Shown here: piece after piece, positions 46,266 through 57,859 of the stretch
Numbering within the stretch: the first letter of the stretch is position 1
How the letters are laid out: every line of letters begins with the position of its first letter
Assembly: GCA_001600455.1 (NCBI GenBank)
Contig: BCKC01000001.1
Location: 3,808,441-3,872,440, forward strand
Direction of reading: 5' to 3'
DNA from: Endocalyx cinctus
Taxonomy: Eukaryota; Ascomycota; Sordariomycetes; Amphisphaeriales; Apiosporaceae
DNA length: 64,000 bases
Translations under genes and position numbers: made by a program
The notes under the pieces: model-generated
Told to the model about the DNA's origin: nothing
Database searches by the model: none
Seen by the model: only the letters and a program-made list of their open reading frames with translations

Positions 46266-47056
46266 CTCAATGATTTTTTTACTATTTTTGTTTCGTTGCC
46301 GTGTTTGCCTCCTACTCGTTTCAAGCCCCTCAAGAAATATTGCAAGTGACTTAAATAATTACATACGCATAGTTATGTTATTACGATATAGACTCACATT
46401 AAAATTGGACAACTTCGGCTAAAGATTTGTAACGCGGGATATAATGTAACTGTAATTAGTACTCCGAACTAAGCCGGTCAGAATACCACGGATCAGATAA
46501 GACGGCTTGGCTATCCATGTCTATCTTCAGTAACTAAATAAGCCATATCCAGTAATTGGCGGTGGAGACCGAGATATGGGCAAGAAGGGGGGATCCTTGG
46601 CGAGTCAAGAATAGGATAATTTAAGTGGCTGGAATGCTATCTCTATCTATTTGTCTATCTACTCCGTGCCCTTCTCGTATCACGTAAAACTGACTTGAAT
46701 ACGCACGTGCGTGGGTTCATCAATACCTAAATTTGACTGCTATCTACCTGTTATTACCCTACATACTTCTCGATTACTGATCCTGTTGTACACATACATA
46801 TAAAACTGTTATCTCGATTACTGATACCTACATATAAAATGTTATGTATCCCGATTACTGATACTATCTTGCGGGGTTCCGAAGGAAATTAAGCGGCAAT
46901 TATCATTGGAGGTCAGATAACGAAGTCAGGCTAGATGTATATAATAAGGAGCTCTATAATAAGTTTTCCAATATCTTGTGTACGACAACCCATTTAGACA
47001 ATTAGCAATGAATTCAAGGTGATCGGTTCTCGTCTGTTTCATCCATTATCGTAATC
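46266..47056. promoter_or_regulatory. GATA-rich divergent promoter of the HyuA-DUF917 and NCS1 transporter genes
   Basis: A 791-base gap between opposite start codons holds nine AGATAA/AGATAG sites (either strand) at 46495, 46521, 46637, 46643, 46655, 46740, 46809, 46864 and 46915. These match HGATAR, the site of AreA/NIT2 GATA factors that activate nitrogen-source genes when good nitrogen is absent. Sites within 40 bases of each other, as at 46637-46660, are typical of strong AreA control. Regulation itself is inferred. Confidence 0.7.
46761..46866. repeat. Imperfect ~40-base tandem repeat in the divergent promoter
   Basis: The 11-mer CGATTACTGAT occurs at 46771-46781, 46815-46825 and 46852-46862. 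It is accompanied by ACATACATATAAAA- and CTACATATAAAA-like segments in the spacers, so about 2.5 diverged copies of a 37-44-base unit are present. Two of the GATA sites fall inside or beside the copies. Confidence 0.75.
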
Positions 47057-48984
47057 ATGGCGACGTCAGTCTTAAGATTGCGTCTCGCGAAGGTCAAGGA
47101 GAAAGTCCGATTACATGGCGACGAAGCACGACATGAGCAGACTGACCATTGGAGTAACCGAGATCTCATTCCTCTTCCACCTGAGCGAAGAACATGGGGT
47201 AAGTTGGTTGAGCCAAGATTCGGATCTCCAAGAAGTCGTTTTGACATTATTCTAATCTCGTTGTTTCTGTTTTAGGATGGTTTAACTATTTCGGTTACTG
47301 GACGTTGTCCTCTTTGAATATATCCAATTGGCAAACCCCGAGTACTTTTCTTAGTAAGGATATAATTCTACCTTTCAATTGAAGACGATGACCAGCAAAT
47401 AGACTTCACCGTGCTTATACTATATTATTTCAATAGCCGAGGGTTTATCCGTTAGTCAAGCTATGTTGATTATCATTATAGGCCGCGCACTTATCGTAGG
47501 GTTCTCCACATTGATTGCGTGGTGTGGAATTAAGTGGCATGTCGGCTTCACCGTCCAGAACCGTTATACATGGGGCTTGAGAGGGAGTTATATCCCGCTC
47601 CTTCAGCGCATTCTCCTGAATTTCATCTGGAACGCTGTCCAGTGCTGGAACGGGGGTCGCCTCGTCGCCGTGTGCCTGACGGCGATATGGCCATCCTACG
47701 CCCAGATGCCCAATTTCCTCCCGGCCAACTTCCCGACCACCGGACCCGAGTTCGTGGGCTTCATAGTCTTCTGGTTTCTTTCCACACCGCTGCTATGGAT
47801 TCCGCCCGAGAAGTTCAAGACCCCGTTCTTGATCACGTCAGTCTACTGCGGTCTCGGCATGCTTTCCATGCTAATCTGGTCTCTGGTCACGGCCGGCGGC
47901 GCTGGCCCACTTCTATACCAAGGGAGTACCCTCACCAGTGGCTCGAAATGGAATTCAAGCTGGTTGATCGCGTCGGGCATCAACCAAATGCTTGGAGGTA
48001 TCGCAGCTGGTATTACTAACGGATCTGACTTCTCGCGATATTCGAAAGGATGGCGACCTTACGTGACAGGATCAATCACTTCCGCTTGGGTGACCGGAAC
48101 CCTCGTATCGTTTGTCGGTCTCGTAACCACGAGCGCGGCGCAAAAGATCTACGGTACTATATATTGGAACCCTCCCGATCTTCTCACCGTCATGATGGAC
48201 AGTGGACAGGGCTCGTCGGCTGCTCGTGCTGGCGTGTTCTTTCTCGCGCTCGGCTTCGCGCTTACCGCCATGTTCGAGAACGTATGCGGAAACGCGGTAG
48301 CAGGCGGCATCGACCTTGCCGGTCTGTGGCCTCATTACGTTAATATTCGAAGAGGTGCCATCATCACCTTCGTGGCCGCTTGGGTTGTTCAGCCCTGGCA
48401 GCTTGTGAATCGGGCTGCGACCTTCATAACAGTGCTAAGCTCTTTTTCTGTTTTCTTGTCGCCCATCATAGGTCTGATGGCCACGGACTTTTTTATCTTG
48501 AGAGGTCAAAAGATTCGTCTGAGCCACCTGTATACTACTAAAAGTTCATCCTACTGGTATTGGAATGGCGTGAACTGGCGAGCTATACCCGCTTGGGTGC
48601 TCGGATGGGTGCCCACTATCGGAGGCTTGGTTATCACCGTGCGCGACGATGCAGATGCCCCTAGAGCGTTGAACGAGTTATATTTCATGGCCTTTCTGAT
48701 TGGTATGTGATTATCCATGCTTACAGCGCCCGAAATGTACGATACCTAACCACTGACAATTTATTGTCCATCTAGGATTTTTCACAAGTGGAACAATATT
48801 CTACGTGTTGAATTTGATCTTCCCTGTTGAGGGATTAGGCGAGTACGACAGCAGTGACATATATGGAACTTTCACTGAAAGAGAAGCCCTGAAGCTGGGA
48901 GTCATACCATTAGATAACCAAGCTGAATCGGTCCACAGCGACGAACCCGTTCCAATCCAAGTAACGGATATGAAATCGGGATAA
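47057..48984 (+). CDS. NCS1-family transporter (Fur type: uracil/allantoin/hydantoin permease-like)
   Basis: Four exons: 47057-47198, 47276-47353, 47437-48702, 48776-48984; introns of 77, 83 and 73 bases; 564 residues. About 12 hydrophobic segments follow a charged cytosolic N-terminus. NCS1 hallmarks are NRDLIPLPPERRTWGWFNYF at the start of the membrane core, ISNWQTPSTF, GITNGSDFSRYSK (Asn/Asp substrate-region motif), and GNAVAGGIDLAGLWPHYVNI. These place it in the fungal Fur-type branch, which holds uracil, uridine and allantoin carriers; the bacterial hydantoin permease Mhp1 is in the same superfamily. Its neighbours argue for a cyclic ureide or hydantoin substrate, but the exact substrate is not readable from sequence. 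It ends with an acidic tail (EREALKLGVIPLDNQ onward), a possible target of arrestin-ubiquitin turnover. Confidence 0.95.
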
Positions 48985-51235
48985 GACTTTGCTCGGCTGT
49001 GACCGCGGGTATCACTATATGGGAATCTAGGACTCTCCTAATGATGTGGCTTTTCCCTAGTTAAGTGGTATTTTTATAAATGTACGACAATGAACCACTC
49101 AGCTAGTGTCGGGTTGTAACGGTGCTGGAATATTCTTGGCCTCCTTATGGGTAGTGATATGGTATTGTGCGATTTACATATATCCGATTTACAAATCTAT
49201 TACTATAATCGTGATACAAACTCCTGGATAGCTACATGTATCATCCGATGCCCATTTATCGCCCTAATTATCCTACGATGATGCATATCAGGGAAGATCC
49301 CTCACATACAACGTAGTTCACTACCGCTAGATAGTACGACACGATAGACAAAAGTGCCAGCTTGTACTGCGATATGACTTATTTCATGACAACCATGTAT
49401 CCCCACGCGGACTCTCGCGTAAACTTTCTGACAACTTTTTTGACACTAGTATGTCGGCTAAAGTTTCGTCTGTGAGATAAATATCGTAACGTATCGCCTC
49501 TCGTGCTAAGTAGAACAAAATTGGTGTTAACCCCTATCGCGACAGAGACTGGATCCCGAGGGTATGGACTTATCAATCCTTCTGAGGTAGTACATTCAGC
49601 TGAAGCTTACTGACATCTTCTCTTTAATTGCACATTTCGGTGAACTCGACGTCATTAGCTGTTAAAAGTTGAGTCTCCCCACTCCATGGTGATCGGCATG
49701 TAGACCAAGACCTGTCAAGTTCGCCCACGCTTAGGGGCAAAACTCAGTCTAGCCGAAAGAAATCGGAAAGACTTTCGATAAGTTATGCACACTTTTCCCT
49801 CTTCCGCTCGGGACAAAGTCTCCCTGTTGACACCGGCCTGAAAGACCAGGGTTTACTTGAAACTTTTGTGGATATGTGATAGGAGCTCATCGCTCTGGGC
49901 TCCTCCAATCGCAGAGAGCTTTATTTAAACGAAGAGGTCCGTTCCCTACAACCCATCATGATCCAACGAACACAAAGTCACCCTCTAGTAGCATTTCGAA
50001 TAGGTCGAGATGTGAAAATAAAGGGAAAAGGAAAACGGTGCGAAACTGTCATTAAAGGTAGATAGCCGTGAGCTGCAATCTAGATCCGGCAGGTAATACT
50101 CCCGTACCATAGCAATATAAGATTCGGCGCACTTCTCCGGCGTATATAGGCGGAAATAATCAACGGCGAAATACGTACTCAATTCCCACACTTTATTTCC
50201 TCTCTTAACAGCTGATAAATCATGTTAGAGTTGTAAGGGGGTTATGTAGCTACCCGCCAGACTATGCGCAGGGGCTTGTGCCATCGGCGTTGATTACGAT
50301 GCTTGGTAAGTAGATTTATCATCAACTAAAGTATTGAACTTGTCCAGTAGCGCGAGGCCTTATTATATATAGTGCGGAAAACTTCAATATACTAGACTAA
50401 GCACAATGCTGAGAAGGCTGCGGGTTCCTGAGGCTGTCATATTGTACCTGTGACGGTACCCGCCTGTGTGGTTGAACCCCTAAATAAACATCCAATGAGA
50501 GCAATTATATACAGGTTCTGGCACTAAATCTGCCTAATCTCTTTATTCAAACGCGAACTTGAGTGAGATCTTGTCCATGGAGGGTGAGTAATGGTTGGTA
50601 TTGGTCAAATAATCCGTATGCTGAGCGTATTACTCAATAGTACCTCGCGAGGGTAAGTGGGGTTGTACTTTCTTCCATGACAACCCCCATCATAGAGATA
50701 TGGCCGTAATGAAGTCATTTTCTCCCCTTACAGATAGGGTAGAAGCGTATCGTGCGGCATGACTCCCGCGAAGCTTACCGCTGGCCAGGATGCAAGTCAC
50801 ATTGCCAAGCGTTCCTTTCGGAATTGAGGGGCGAGTGAAATTTCCAAATAGAATCGCTATTGCCCAAGAGCCCGAGGAATCGGGTCTACAGCATATTGTG
50901 TATATCAAAGTCTAAGCGCACCGTTGTCTGCTTATCCTGCAGGAATCCGTTGATAATCACCTGTCAAATATACAGATTCAGATTTATCTATCGCCTACTA
51001 CGCATAATCACATGGCTTTTATACCGCTATTTTTTGCTCTACACAAGCGATATATTTGCTTCTCAGTTATTGAGATTAGCCAAAAGGCCATGGCTATAAA
51101 AAGAACGGGTTTGCCAGACTCTCTTCTCCTTTCGTGATAAGGTTGATTTCATCCATCAAACTGTATGCGCCCCTATTTACTCAGCTGAGTTATTAGACTC
51201 CCGCTAGATTCGGACTTCGAAAAGCTAGAGACAAT
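48985..51235. other. Intergenic, gene-poor
   Basis: No supported coding region in 2.25 kb. Minus-strand frames at 49379-49576, 49985-50191 and 50690-50908 have no recognisable product. The sequence is of mixed composition without obvious repeats. Confidence 0.5.
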
Positions 51236-51689
51236 ATGCCCAAGCCAACTGTACACAGCTCAAGGAAGCCCCAGGGCAAGGATTCGAGAAGCCAGAAAAT
51301 ATCTCATGGTATAAGGCCCTCCCCTGGTTCTCCACTCATGTCTAAGTGTACTTAAACATCTGCTAGGCAATTTGACTCATCATGGTACGAGCTCTGCGTC
51401 TCACACAAGCGTCACTCTTCCGAAAACCCAATGGGTCGGCGGCTACGGAGGGCAGAACTACTACGATCGAAATTTCGAAAACAGGACGGAGAAATGGTTG
51501 CAGCAACAAGAGATGACGGGTCCGTATCACAACGTTGCCGAAGTCATCTCTACCTCGAGAGAATACTCGAGCACTACAGCGACAGGATCTACTTCCACCG
51601 CTGCTGCCACCCACGGCACCCCCGAATCGAAGCACGGAGGAGCGAAAAGGTATCAAGACGGAAAACACAAGTGTTCTAAGAGGAATTGA
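51236..51689 (+). CDS. Small hypothetical protein, two exons
   Basis: ATG at 51236; exons 51236-51308 and 51367-51689 join in phase over a 58-base intron (GTATAA donor, CTGCTAG acceptor), giving 131 residues. The product is hydrophilic and polar: Ser/Thr/His-rich ends around a core TQWVGGYGGQNYYDRNF followed by TEKWLQQQEMTGPYHNVAEV. No signal peptide, membrane segment or catalytic motif is visible. The frame is kept over a plausible intron and the core looks non-random, so a real gene is likely. Its family is not recognised. It lies alone between gene-poor stretches. Confidence 0.5.
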
Positions 51690-53534
51690 TATAACTTTGT
51701 TGTAGCATATACGAAGATGATAGATTGAATACTTGAGAAAGCCGAAAATATGATGAATGACTTGCAATAACGAGTGAACCCGTACCAATTAGCAAAGAAA
51801 CTGATATTGGTACGGTCATGGTTTATAGTTTATCAATACAAAGAATAAGGGAGTTTATCCTAATTTCCTCTTCCCAGTTATGGTTTAGATCCCTTGGTGT
51901 ATAGTTTAATGTCATAATTTCTAGAATATAGTTATTATATTTTAATTATTACGTTGCTAGTAATGCTACGAGCAGGATTAAGGGAGCATTAATAACGCGA
52001 TAAGCTTCTTTGTTTTCATTTATACTATTGATTTAATATCTTAGCTTGAAGGATTCCTAATTATTGGAATGTATAGCAACTCACCGCCACGTCTGTCTTA
52101 ATCCATCCCTTTCTACTGAATTACGAATATCATCCCTAACTAGCGGGATGCGAATCGAAACTTATTCATACAAGCTAGGATGGAAATAAGAAATCGTTCA
52201 CATGTCCCGGTTCCAAGCTCCGATATTTTGAGACATGTAACTACTCTCAGCATATCCCTGAAAATGTCGTTCTTGTCTTTTAGCTTAGTGGCTTGTAGCT
52301 ACTGATCTTTGCTTTGTCTGAGTAAAATGTGCCATGTATTTTCTCTTAGAGGAAGATGTGTCCCTTTATGAGCATTAAATAAGTAAGAATCATCGCCGAG
52401 GGGCGTGACTCCTGAGGTCAAACTTCAATAATAAACTTTAAGGGGTTTACAGAACTATCTTATTGCTTGATCCAGCTCTTTTACTCGCTGTGTCTAGAGT
52501 GTCCTGATATAAACGGGCTATTTTTGAATGCTTATTCCGTTATTCTCTATTGGAAACGATACTGGCAACTTCCGAAAAGTTCACTAGTACCGAAGTGAAA
52601 ACACTTCGGGTACTCCGTATATATATTTTCCTTAAGTATGCATAACTTACCAGATATATTCAATAGGCTAAGCTTTCTATCTATTACTTGATTATTAGCG
52701 CCACATTTCCACTCTCTTTCTTCCAGCTATTGTAGGTATATCGCATTCCCATCTCTTCCCCGGTTATTTTAAGATTCTTAATGTCTATGATAAACTAAGG
52801 TTGCGAACATTTTGTAAAAGAACCCATAGGTAAAACCACAGCTCTCTCTCTCATTGTTTAGATGCGTGACGTAGGACTTCGCTGCTTTATTAAAGATAAT
52901 CAGGGGGCCCAGCCACTCTGTCGTGTTAGATATGTACCGCTACGCCTTCTTAACCCACGATAAACAATTTAATGCAAACCGCAGAATATATCTTTAATAG
53001 CCACTATAAATTATTGGGTTCTTGCAGCTTACAATTGCTTATAATTTTTTTTTAGCTGAGGCTATAGCTGAAGTCAGCTATTGATGGGTTAATTAGAGTA
53101 TCCACCCATGCTCATTGGGAGCTGATCAAGCCCTCCGTATTTTTATATTTTGATACGTCCGAGGCCAGATCCCCAGTTTCCTACTCTTATAGGTCTTATT
53201 ATTTAAAAAAAAAAAAAAAAAAAACCATTGATTCTGTCGGGCCTAGACTATGCCAATATCTAAGAATTCATGTTTGGAACAAGGTGCTGATCAGCTAGAC
53301 AGAGATTTTGTCTCAGGTAGCCACAAATTAGAAAATGGTTCCAGAAGCTGTTTCTACGCCGCCTTGGGTTCAGCTACGGCTACAATAACACATTAGAAAG
53401 CATAGATGTCAAGAGCGAGCATTTCAAGAGAAAGAGAAAGAGTATATATTATCACTCGAGCCATCCTGAATCGGCGATTTTCAACTTATCTATACTCATC
53501 AAAACCCCAAATCCTCCATATATTCAGTGCCAAC
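51690..53534. other. Intergenic, gene-poor
   Basis: No coding region is supported. A copy of TACTCCGTA occurs at 52611-52619 and a poly-A run at 53205-53224. The right edge is the promoter of the DUF2235 gene; an in-frame ATG at 53406 was set aside in favour of 53535. Confidence 0.5.
53205..53224. repeat. Poly-A run of 20
   Basis: Uninterrupted 20-base A tract in intergenic DNA about 310 bases upstream of the DUF2235 gene. Confidence 0.9.
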
Positions 53535-55370
53535 ATGCCTCACCGTACCACGCTTGAAACGTTAACAACTAGCATCTCTCACTCATCAGATGGGACCCTT
53601 TTCAACCGGAGTTCTAACCCAAATAGGAGCAGTACAGATACCACTACAGCTTCGAGTCTTGGGGAGCCGAAACGTGAGCCCAATAAACTCGTCCTTTTCT
53701 TTGATGGCACCGGAAACAAGTTCACTGGGTCCAACGCCGACACGAATGTGGTCAAGCTACTGAGCAAACTAGATCGGCACGATCCATCGCAGTATCATTA
53801 CTACCAAAGTAAGTTTTATTTCCCACTGAACCCCTAATATATCCATATTATAAGGTTCTCACACAATATACTAGCTGGTATCGGCACGTACGATGTCAAC
53901 GAGATGAGTGCGGATAAGACGTTGCTCGGCGAGGTATCTAGCAAGGTCTCGCAGAGTCTCGACTCTGGGTTCGGGTTAACGTTCGATGCTCATGTCATGG
54001 CCGGCTATCGCTTTTTGATGCGGTACTACGATTCTGTAAGTAAACCTGGTTATCCTGAAGCCCTAAACCATGAACATTTTCTCACTAAATTGAATAGGGC
54101 GACAAGATCTACATGTTCGGTTTCAGTCGCGGTGCTTTCACTGCCAAATTCCTTGCGCGCATGATCAACACCGTCGGGTTGCTTTGTAAGGGAAACGAGG
54201 AGATGGTCCCGTTCGCCTACCGCCTTTACCGGAAATACTTAACCGGTAAGATCAGGGATTCAGAGTCCAAGAATTGTACCACGAAGACAGCGGAAGTTCA
54301 GCCGCGTAGTGACCTCGAATCGGCGCAGAACGAGCTCACGGCGTTCAGTAGTACCTTCTGCCGGAAGGAAATCCGAGTTCTCGGCAACGGGAAGACGGAC
54401 GAGTGCAATATCAAGGTATACTTCCTCGGTATGTGGGACTGCGTCAATTCAGTCGCCCTCCTCGAGCGGAAGGCACCCCTTCCGATGCCGGTGCTGGGGA
54501 CAGCCGACTACGTCCGCCACGCCGTGGCCGTCGATGAGCGTCGGGTCAAGTTCAAGCCCGCGCTCTTAGCCCAGGACATAAAAAAACAGGATCATCACAT
54601 CGAAGACATCAGAGAAGTCTGGTTTCCGGGAAACCACGGGGATGTCGGTGGGGGCTGGCCTGCGGCGCTTGATGAACCGCTCGAGAACAAGGAGAAGGGG
54701 ATTTGGCAGTGGATCAAGAATATCATGATCGGCCGACGACCTGATGGAGCCACGGCCGACGAAGATCATGACCCGTTTCAGTTGAGCGACATCTCGCTCG
54801 CGTGGATGATTCGCGAGCTAGAGTTTGTGGGAGAGAAGGATCCCCTAGCCCAAGTGAAGTGGAGCCCGAAGGCAGAGGAGTTCAAGAGACGGTTTACTGC
54901 GAACGAGGAACAAGCAAAAAAAGGCTTTATGCATGATACACTTCGATTCGGTTATGGTGTTGGTTTCTTCAAGGTATTGTTTTGGAAATTGATGGGTAAG
55001 TTTTCTCCTAAATACAGCTTATTGACTCGAACCCAATTAAAAAAAAAAAAAAAAAAAAAAAAAACACTGATTAACTTTATCAACATTAATAGAATACCTA
55101 CCCATCAGTTCGCGGCGGGAGCTCGTAGACAAGAAGTGGAAAAACGTACAGTTTCCACCCAATATGGGCGACACGCGGGACATTCCCGAAAACGCAGAGC
55201 TACACGAGAGTTTGATTTGGAGACTTGGAAATGATGAGGATTACCGCCCGCAGAACAATCACGGAGGCTCGAGACCACCGTGTTTAAATTACAAAAGCCA
55301 ACCGGATAATTTCAAGAAAGTCTCAGGCTTTGACGAAAGCTTTACATTCAAAGTCACGGACAATAAGTAG
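53535..55370 (+). CDS. DUF2235 alpha/beta-hydrolase-like protein
   Basis: Four exons: 53535-53808, 53875-54035, 54098-54995, 55093-55370; introns 66, 62 and 97 bases; 536 residues. The start at 53535 was preferred over the in-frame ATG at 53406, because the N-terminus there looks random. The family signature [13 protein letters not shown] lies at about residues 51-63. A nucleophile-elbow motif [12 protein letters not shown] places a catalytic Ser at about 155 (GxSxG). [15 protein letters not shown], further on, is a conserved DUF2235 block with probable catalytic His/Asp residues. DUF2235 is the fold of bacterial type VI phospholipase effectors (Tle1). Fungal copies are common but uncharacterised; their lipid substrate is unknown. 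There is no signal peptide. The third intron holds a 26-A run. Confidence 0.93.
55039..55064. repeat. Poly-A run of 26 in the DUF2235 intron
   Basis: Twenty-six consecutive As inside intron 54996-55092. Reading through it gives a run of Lys, which marks a false extension of the upstream exon. Confidence 0.9.
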
Positions 55371-56715
55371 GTACGACGAGAATGGAAGTGATGAGAAAGC
55401 AAACGTATGGAGGAAAGGAGGAAACATTTTAAAAGTTGCCGGGGACAGTAAAAGAGCAAGGAAACAAAATGTTTAAAATGTTTCTTTTTACCCTGTCATC
55501 GTTGTTTTTTGTACCATTTTACCACTATCAAGTTGTCATATTTATTACGTTACATACGTGCTCTCCCACGCTTTATCTTATACTGCCACATTAGCTCACT
55601 CACCTTTCCAGGACAGTTTCTGAAACCCAAAAGGTCAAAGGACCCATTCAAAACCAGGTGCCTGCCAACTTTTGTGTAATCATTGTCCAGTGGCCCCATG
55701 AAACTGAACGCTAAATATACGGGTCTCTTTCCACTTCATCTTACTAAAAAACGAGGTCTGGGGATATGGAGACAACCCCCACTCGCGCCGGTGAAGAGGC
55801 GTTATTGATGGGCGGGAAGGGGGTCTTAGAGGGCGGAAGGGGTCCCAGAGGGGCTTTCGAATCTTGGCATCCTTGACTTTCTCTAACCACTACTCTCACT
55901 CACATCACGTACAACTAGCTTTACGTATAATCATGATGAATATGATGGATACAGTAAAGCATAACAAGAATACAAAGAGAATATTTTGTGTTTTTCTTCT
56001 TCGCCCTTTATGCATTGATGACATTATAAACAAGAACGTAGTCATCGAATGATTAACGCTATATTTTTAGATGGTCTTTCTGGGCTGTCAGGTTGTATTT
56101 GGATTCACTATTTTCTGGTTCCACAGCCGCACCACCACCACCACAAATGGGTCTCGACGTCTAATTGAAGCTTAGTGGAAGGTTTCATTTAGACTCTTTG
56201 AGATCTGACTCTAAACTTAATCGTCTTATTAAGGACAAAACGGTGTATAGTGCTTCGAGACTAAGCTTCATTCAGCGCACCCAAGTCTCGGCATGTACCG
56301 ACCTCAATGCTACGTAACCTTTCCCTAGGAGTGTATACAAAAGATAGTATTGCTTGCGAAGGTTTCGCATGAGGCATATAGTGGGCCTGCAGAGTCTGGA
56401 TTTGTGATGGTGAACCACAGTTGATGCGTGGGAAGAGGGTCGAGAGCAGATATTCTGAAGCAAAGCAGACACCCCTTGGCCGTAACAGTATGCCATGTGG
56501 AGCAGGCCGTTGCCATGCGAAGAGAGCGAGGAAGAAAAGACAAAAATCCTTTTCCGTCCTAATGGAAGTCGAAAAATCTTTCCTTGCTATTCTTCGCCTA
56601 ATCTTTCTTTCTATTTACTACGATTCTTCCTGCCTAAAGTGATGTTTTTCTGACCATCAACACTAAATACGACGAAAATAAGGAGTAATACAGACACATA
56701 TATACAGAGTTTTTG
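55371..56715. other. Intergenic
   Basis: No gene is supported in 1.3 kb. Overlapping frames at 56272-56642 on both strands have no splice partners or known product. Confidence 0.5.
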
Positions 56716-57859
56716 ATGGCGATCATAAACCCGACCATATTAGGTCCGTTGACGACAGCCTGGGCACAGCCTGTGGGATGTAGCGTCGTCATTCCAGCTT
56801 GCGATGGTTGCGATAACGGATGGCGAGGGCAGGCGTGCGATAATAATTTTGTCAAGGACGAGACTTCATGTTGGCCGCCGCGGACAACAGGCGCCGTCAC
56901 CCCGGCGCAGCCTCTCCAGGCTTGGGGCATATACTCGCCAGGAACGATATGCCCAAGCGGCCACACGACCGCCTGCTCGTTTGACGGTAGTAAAGGGATG
57001 GGAAATTTCGACTTCGTTTTTCAGCCTGACGCGTCACAGACCGCGGTTGGATGCTGTCCAGTGTAAGTTATTTCAGAGTCATCAAAAAGAGAAAGAAAAG
57101 AAGAATTCAAGTTAACTGTGGCCGGGTATTAGTGGTTTCTCATGCACGCGACTCGATTCAATCCGTCAACAGACGTGTGTTCAGATTATGACGACGAGCA
57201 CCGTCCCGACGGCGAGCTGCGCGGCGAGCACGCGTGTTAATTTCTCTCTTCAGACCGTTCCGTACAAGGTGGTGATTACGGAGACCACGACCGAGAGCAG
57301 CAGCACATCTATCTTCGAATCTACCGTCTCGATATCCAAGTTCACGCAATTTGCCCCGCTCTTCCAGCTGCAATACGAGGCCTCGGACGTAGGCTCGGTG
57401 AGCACGTCCGCGTCAAAGAGTGGCCTACCGGCGGAGACCGGAGCCGCCGAAGCGCAGAATTCGTCGTCATCATCGTCAGGCAACGGCACGGCGGTCGCCA
57501 TCGGCGTCGGCATCAGCGTCGCCGGTCTAGTTCTGTTCACAATCGTCGCCGTCATGCTTTTCATCAAGAAGAGGAAGAACAGGAGGGATCAGGAGGGTGA
57601 AATGATGAAATTGGAATCGAGAGACGCGTCGGAAAGACCCTTGCCACCACCGCCACCGCAAGTAGCAATACCGGTCGGAAAAGGATACGACTCGAAACGA
57701 TATTCGGTAGCATCACCATCCACAATGACATTACCACCAGCGTACGAAGCTTCGTCCATGACCAAGACATTCGAGAAACCCGAGAAAGGTGGAGTTCAAG
57801 GTCAGAAACACGTGTTCGAAGCCGACTCCAGCCCTAAATTCATTGCGGAGTTAGAATAG
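56716..57859 (+). CDS. Single-pass membrane protein with Cys-rich N-terminal domain
   Basis: Two exons, 56716-57062 and 57133-57859, with a 70-base intron; the product is 357 residues. The N-terminal 135 or so residues are Cys-rich (VGCSVVIPACDGCDNGW, ICPSGHTTACS, GCCPVGFSC). A Ser/Thr-rich stalk follows. One transmembrane helix (about residues 235-260, GVGISVAGLVLFTIVAVMLF) leads into a basic and Pro-rich cytosolic tail with RPLPPPPPQVA and TLPPAYEAS. This plan is common in uncharacterised filamentous-fungus plasma-membrane or wall-sensor-like proteins. No cleavable signal peptide is seen at the N-terminus, so either an upstream exon is missing or the TM helix alone drives membrane insertion. 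PPAYEAS resembles a PPxY WW-binding motif, which could recruit an Rsp5-type ligase. Confidence 0.8.

Noticed and set aside
50690..50908. Minus-strand frame of 72 codons in the gene-poor stretch
   Set aside because: No splice partner, motif or context; kept as chance.
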